Source of the DNA: an uncultured Lachnospiraceae bacterium
GTDB taxonomy: Bacteria > Bacillota > Clostridia > Lachnospirales > Lachnospiraceae
Length of the DNA: 15,751 nucleotides
Direction: 5' to 3'
Assembly (NCBI GenBank): GCA_910577825.1
Contig: CAJTOK010000026.1
Location: forward strand, 1 to 15,751
Shown here: positions 13,808-15,751 of the stretch, one piece after another
Numbering within the stretch: the stretch's first letter is position 1
Layout of the letters: the number at the start of each line of letters is the position of its first letter
Program-made: the position numbers and the translations under genes
Notes under the pieces: model-generated
What the model was told of the DNA's origin: nothing
The model's database searches: none
Seen by the model: the letters and a program-made list of their open reading frames with translations, nothing else

Positions 13808-13830
13808 CTTCCTTCTAGCCAGAAGGGAAG
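13808..13830 (+). promoter_or_regulatory. Hairpin that hides a ribosome site
   Basis: CTTCC-TTCT (13808-13816) pairs with AGAA-G-GGAAG (13821-13830) around a 4-base loop, with one bulged G. The 3' strand is the purine-rich stretch AGAAGGGAAG that would act as ribosome site for the ORF at 13840, so the stem would block its translation. Confidence 0.4.
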
Positions 13831-13839
13831 ATGATACAT

Positions 13840-13884
13840 ATGGGCGTAAGTTCCAAAAAGAAAAAGAAGAAACATAAAAAGTAA
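13840..13884 (+). CDS. Lysine-rich 14-codon mini-ORF
   Basis: The frame encodes MGVSSKKKKKKHKK. A purine-rich ribosome-like site ends nine bases before ATG, and a terminator follows 24 bases after the stop. It is one of the few plus-strand signals in this half of the window. The run of lysines may simply reflect an A-rich RNA loop: ATGGGC at the start pairs with GCCCAT at 13889-13894, so the unit could be a structured RNA instead. Confidence 0.3.
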   Translation: MGVSSKKKKKKHKK

Positions 13885-13907
13885 AGATGCCCATTAAGCA
13901 GGAGAGT

Positions 13908-13939
13908 AAGGCAGTCTTTGGACTGTCTTATTTTCTTTT
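13908..13939 (+). terminator. Rho-independent terminator, rightward
   Basis: AAGGCAGTC (13908-13916) pairs with GACTGTCTT (13921-13929), nine pairs with one G.U, around a TTTG loop, followed by ATTTTCTTTT. The reverse direction lacks a U-run, so it ends a plus-strand transcript. Confidence 0.8.
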
Positions 13940-13987
13940 AACTGGATTTATTCCCAATGAAAATACTATTTTATTGATTTTTTACAC

Positions 13988-14029
13988 CTATATATAGCAG
14001 CTATTATTTATATATACTACTATATATAG
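13988..14029 (-). repeat. AT-rich inverted repeat, 13-bp arms
   Basis: The 10-base palindrome CTATATATAG occurs at 13988-13997 and 14020-14029. With flanking bases the arms (13988-14000 and 14017-14029) form 13 pairs in minus-strand RNA, with one U.G pair. It lies just after the 39-codon ORF, so it may protect or end the upstream transcript, although no U-run follows. The two palindromes are 32 bp apart, also compatible with a dimeric operator. Confidence 0.5.
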
Positions 14030-14038
14030 ATGTTCTTA

Positions 14039-14158
14039 TTATCTAATCTTCAGGCTTTCCCCTGATGGTTCCAGACGCGCAAATTCACAATTAAGTGGAC
14101 TATCTTTCCCCCAATACACGTTTATTTCAAAATCTGGTTCATCAATGCACTGTAACAT
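14039..14158 (-). CDS. Possible 39-codon ORF overlapping the ERCC4 gene end
   Basis: ATG at 14156-14158 opens MLQCIDEPDFEINVYWGKDS, then PLNCEFARLEPSGESLKIR and TAA. The composition looks protein-like, and it overlaps the last 37 bases of the nuclease gene in another frame. No strong ribosome site is visible, so translation would rely on coupling. It could be the tail of a gene joined by a frameshift. Unrecognised. Confidence 0.35.
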   Translation of the reverse strand: MLQCIDEPDFEINVYWGKDSPLNCEFARLEPSGESLKIR

Positions 14159-14652
14159 ATTTCATAAATCATATATCCCATATTTTCCTTGTCTACAAAA
14201 TTCAAATAAAAATTTGCTGCTTTCTGCACTCCTAATATCCTTCTTAGAAATGCTGCCTCATTATATTTTGATTCGTAATTGTGTCTGATGATATCATCTA
14301 TCTTGCTGTTCTCTATTAACAGGTAACAGTTTTTAATATTTATCATTCTGTTAAGTTCTTTGAAAAACCTTTCATCATGTTCTTTTATATTTCCTGCCAG
14401 TTCATCAACAGAATTTTTTCTTTCAATACACAGTTCATCTGTAAAATATGTATCCTTCATAAAACCTAATTCTGCACAGGCTTCTACCATAAATGAATAA
14501 TCCCCTGTTTTTAATGCCTTTTTCTTATGTTTTATACCTTTTTTATCAAAGTAATCTAATATATGCTGGTTTTTCTGTTCATTTCCTGTATGGAGTATTA
14601 CCATATTAGAAACCAGGTCTTTTAACTGTTTTTCTGTATAATAATATTTTAT
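14122..14652 (-). CDS. ERCC4-type nuclease
   Basis: This phage nuclease belongs to the ERCC4/XPF restriction-like fold, likely acting on branched DNA during replication or recombination. The core motif is CIERKNSVDELAGNI, followed by KEHDERFFKELNRM and YLLIENSKIDDIIRH; KTGDYSFMVE gives the GDY acidic residue. The usual first motif 'V-D-T-R-E' is replaced by LHTGNEQKN, so one catalytic Asp seems lost. The first ATG is 14604, but family members begin with a segment like KYYYTEKQLKDLVSN, which is encoded directly upstream from ATA (14650-14652). GGGGAGG lies ten bases before it, and the ATA overlaps the polymerase stop as ATAA. I therefore propose the ATA start. It is cotranscribed with the polymerase. 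Confidence 0.8.
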   Translation of the reverse strand: MKYYYTEKQLKDLVSNMVILHTGNEQKNQHILDYFDKKGIKHKKKALKTGDYSFMVEACAELGFMKDTYFTDELCIERKNSVDELAGNIKEHDERFFKELNRMINIKNCYLLIENSKIDDIIRHNYESKYNEAAFLRRILGVQKAANFYLNFVDKENMGYMIYEICYSALMNQILK

Positions 14653-15751
14653 GGCACATCTTCCTCCCCTGTCCCGTTTTTAACCATAAACCTGCCAAGC
14701 CAGTATTCAAATTTACCTGGCACGTCCATGTATATTTTCTTTCCTGTTTTCTGGTTTATTCCACCTGCCGGCTCTTTTTTATTCTTCTTTTCAAGTGAAA
14801 TAATATATAAAATATCACCAGCTGAAAACGGTTTCCTGTTGTACTGGTTTGTCCACATTTTAACTTCCCTTGTCCTGCCACTGTAAATTTCATATAGGAA
14901 AATATTAGTAACCGACTTCTTTACATCAAGTACAGAAACATAATAAAGCCGCCTGTCAGCACCAGGGTCATAATCTGTCAGGATACCAAGGACTTCCCTC
15001 TGGTTATCCAGCTTTTCTTTTAATGAAAGTTCCCTGTATGGTATTTTCTGGATTAATTCATTTAACAGCCCTTCTGAATTGATTTTATTGAACTGTTTTT
15101 CTGTTTCATTGCCATACATGGCAAGTACATCAAAAGGCAGACCGTTTTCCTCTGCTTTGTCCCCGTCAATCATTTTTCTTAGACTGTTAAATGATGGCAC
15201 TTCCATTCCTATGCTTTGGAAAAATTTATATGTAAGCCCTACACTGTCTACAATAAGGAAATCCTCTTTTACATAACCAAATTCATCAAGTAAGCCGCCT
15301 TCAATTGCTGCACAGAGGGTACGTTTTCCTGTTGTTTCAGAAACAGCAGAAATTAAACCTGTTTCCCTGCGTATATCACCATCAAATATAAAGTAGCCGC
15401 AGGCATGTACTTTTAAATTAATTGTAATACCCTGGTATCCATTGCTTTGCCTGAAAAGGTTAATATATTCCAAAGGGATATAATCTTCTGCAAGGATATT
15501 GTCTTTTTCTTCATCATCCGCATACTTTAATGCTTTGTTATATTCATCAAGGTATTTTGAAATCTGGTTTGCATCTTCTGGTTTTACATCATTTGCGCCT
15601 GCATATAACTGCCATGCTGCTTTTTCTTTTAACTTTTCAACAGCCATCAGTGGATAACAGCCATGTTCACCAGCCAGTTTTTTAGCTGCCCTTACAAATG
15701 GTTCCTGTGTGGCAACATTAAGGTCTATATCCGGCATCTGGGAAGCTAAAA
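14649..15751 (-). CDS. C-family DNA polymerase III alpha, C-terminal part (5' partial)
   Basis: The frame is open at the right edge (codons L-A-S-Q precede the first ATG at 15737), so the N-terminus lies outside. Numbering from that Met, PDIDLN gives the two palm aspartates (D3, D5). The phage-polymerase segment GEHGCYPLMAVEKLKEKAAW follows, and D164 in LIVDSVGL is the third catalytic Asp. The C-terminal ~145 residues (GNETEKQFNKINSEGLLNEL, LSLKEKLDNQREVLG, DPGADRRLYYVSVLDV) match the tail of phage PolC/DnaE-like enzymes. The fingers region that should follow the palm ('G-x-x-Q-x-E' motif and several hundred residues) is absent; the frame passes from MIDGDKAEENG straight to the tail. I infer an in-frame deletion, so the enzyme may be inactive as a polymerase. 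Confidence 0.82.
   Translation of the reverse strand, partial: LASQMPDIDLNVATQEPFVRAAKKLAGEHGCYPLMAVEKLKEKAAWQLYAGANDVKPEDANQISKYLDEYNKALKYADDEEKDNILAEDYIPLEYINLFRQSNGYQGITINLKVHACGYFIFDGDIRRETGLISAVSETTGKRTLCAAIEGGLLDEFGYVKEDFLIVDSVGLTYKFFQSIGMEVPSFNSLRKMIDGDKAEENGLPFDVLAMYGNETEKQFNKINSEGLLNELIQKIPYRELSLKEKLDNQREVLGILTDYDPGADRRLYYVSVLDVKKSVTNIFLYEIYSGRTREVKMWTNQYNRKPFSAGDILYIISLEKKNKKEPAGGINQKTGKKIYMDVPGKFEYWLGRFMVKNGTGEEDVP

Larger units (their letters stand above)
13600..14038. other. Intergenic region between two leftward gene groups
   Basis: This 439-base AT-rich gap contains a leftward promoter candidate (13713-13741), a rightward short unit (hairpin 13808-13830, mini-ORF 13840-13884, terminator 13908-13939) and a large inverted repeat (13988-14029). 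I see nothing clear in 13620-13710, 13745-13800 or 13945-13985 and no convincing promoter for the rightward unit. Confidence 0.6.

Noticed and set aside
15720..15737. Loss of a catalytic residue in polymerase motif PDIDLN (Asn where DnaE has Asp)
   Set aside because: The metal-binding residues are the two Asp in PDxD, and PolC-type enzymes naturally have Asn at the later position.

Overview
This window looks like part of a phage or prophage of an anaerobic, low-GC Firmicute, most likely a Clostridia/Lachnospiraceae host. The evidence is the oxygen-sensitive class III ribonucleotide reductase pair (NrdD/NrdG), strong AGGAGG-type ribosome sites, dense tandem small genes with 4-base stop/start overlaps, and RecT, ThyX, dNMP kinase and a C-family DNA polymerase all on one strand. 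No tRNA, rRNA or CRISPR array was seen.

Layout from left to right: an IS110-family transposase, cut by the left edge, reads rightward (1-1157). Every other protein gene recognised, apart from one lysine-rich mini-ORF, reads leftward. Positions 1279-7140 hold an early/recombination phage module: in transcription order, remnants of small genes, a small HTH-like protein, a coiled-coil protein, RecT, a nicotinamidase, a vWA chimera, a radical SAM protein and a metallo-beta-lactamase-fold chimera. Several genes here are broken: two in-frame domain fusions, one amber codon, one frameshift and one nonsense codon. The module therefore appears acquired and decaying. Positions 7236-13599 form a nucleotide-metabolism operon: a secreted SH3 protein, an HPr-like protein, ThyX, dNMP kinase, two small unknowns, nrdD and nrdG. 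Positions 13600-14038 are mostly non-coding, with a short plus-strand unit (hairpin, 14-codon lysine-rich ORF, terminator) and a long AT-rich inverted repeat. Positions 14039-15751 hold a small ORF, an ERCC4-type nuclease and the C-terminal part of a C-family replicative polymerase that runs off the right edge.

The main discovery is that nrdD is split by a group I self-splicing intron of 968 nt (7810-8777) carrying an HNH/AP2-like homing endonuclease. The missing NrdD C-terminus lies 0.97 kb downstream, just before nrdG. Joining the exons restores the glycyl-radical loop exactly, with the intron directly after the codon of the radical-bearing glycine. A 7-bp P1 ending in a U.G pair, P2, P3, P7, P8 and a GAAA-capped P9 hairpin can all be read from the sequence.

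Other points of note: three genes (nrdG, the SH3 protein, the ERCC4 nuclease) appear to start at ATC, ATC and ATA behind ribosome sites. Two look-alike 10-bp hairpins sit in gaps of the left module, with wobble pairs that favour the minus-strand RNA. The polymerase seems to lack its fingers region in-frame. All family assignments come from reading motifs by eye; no database search was run.
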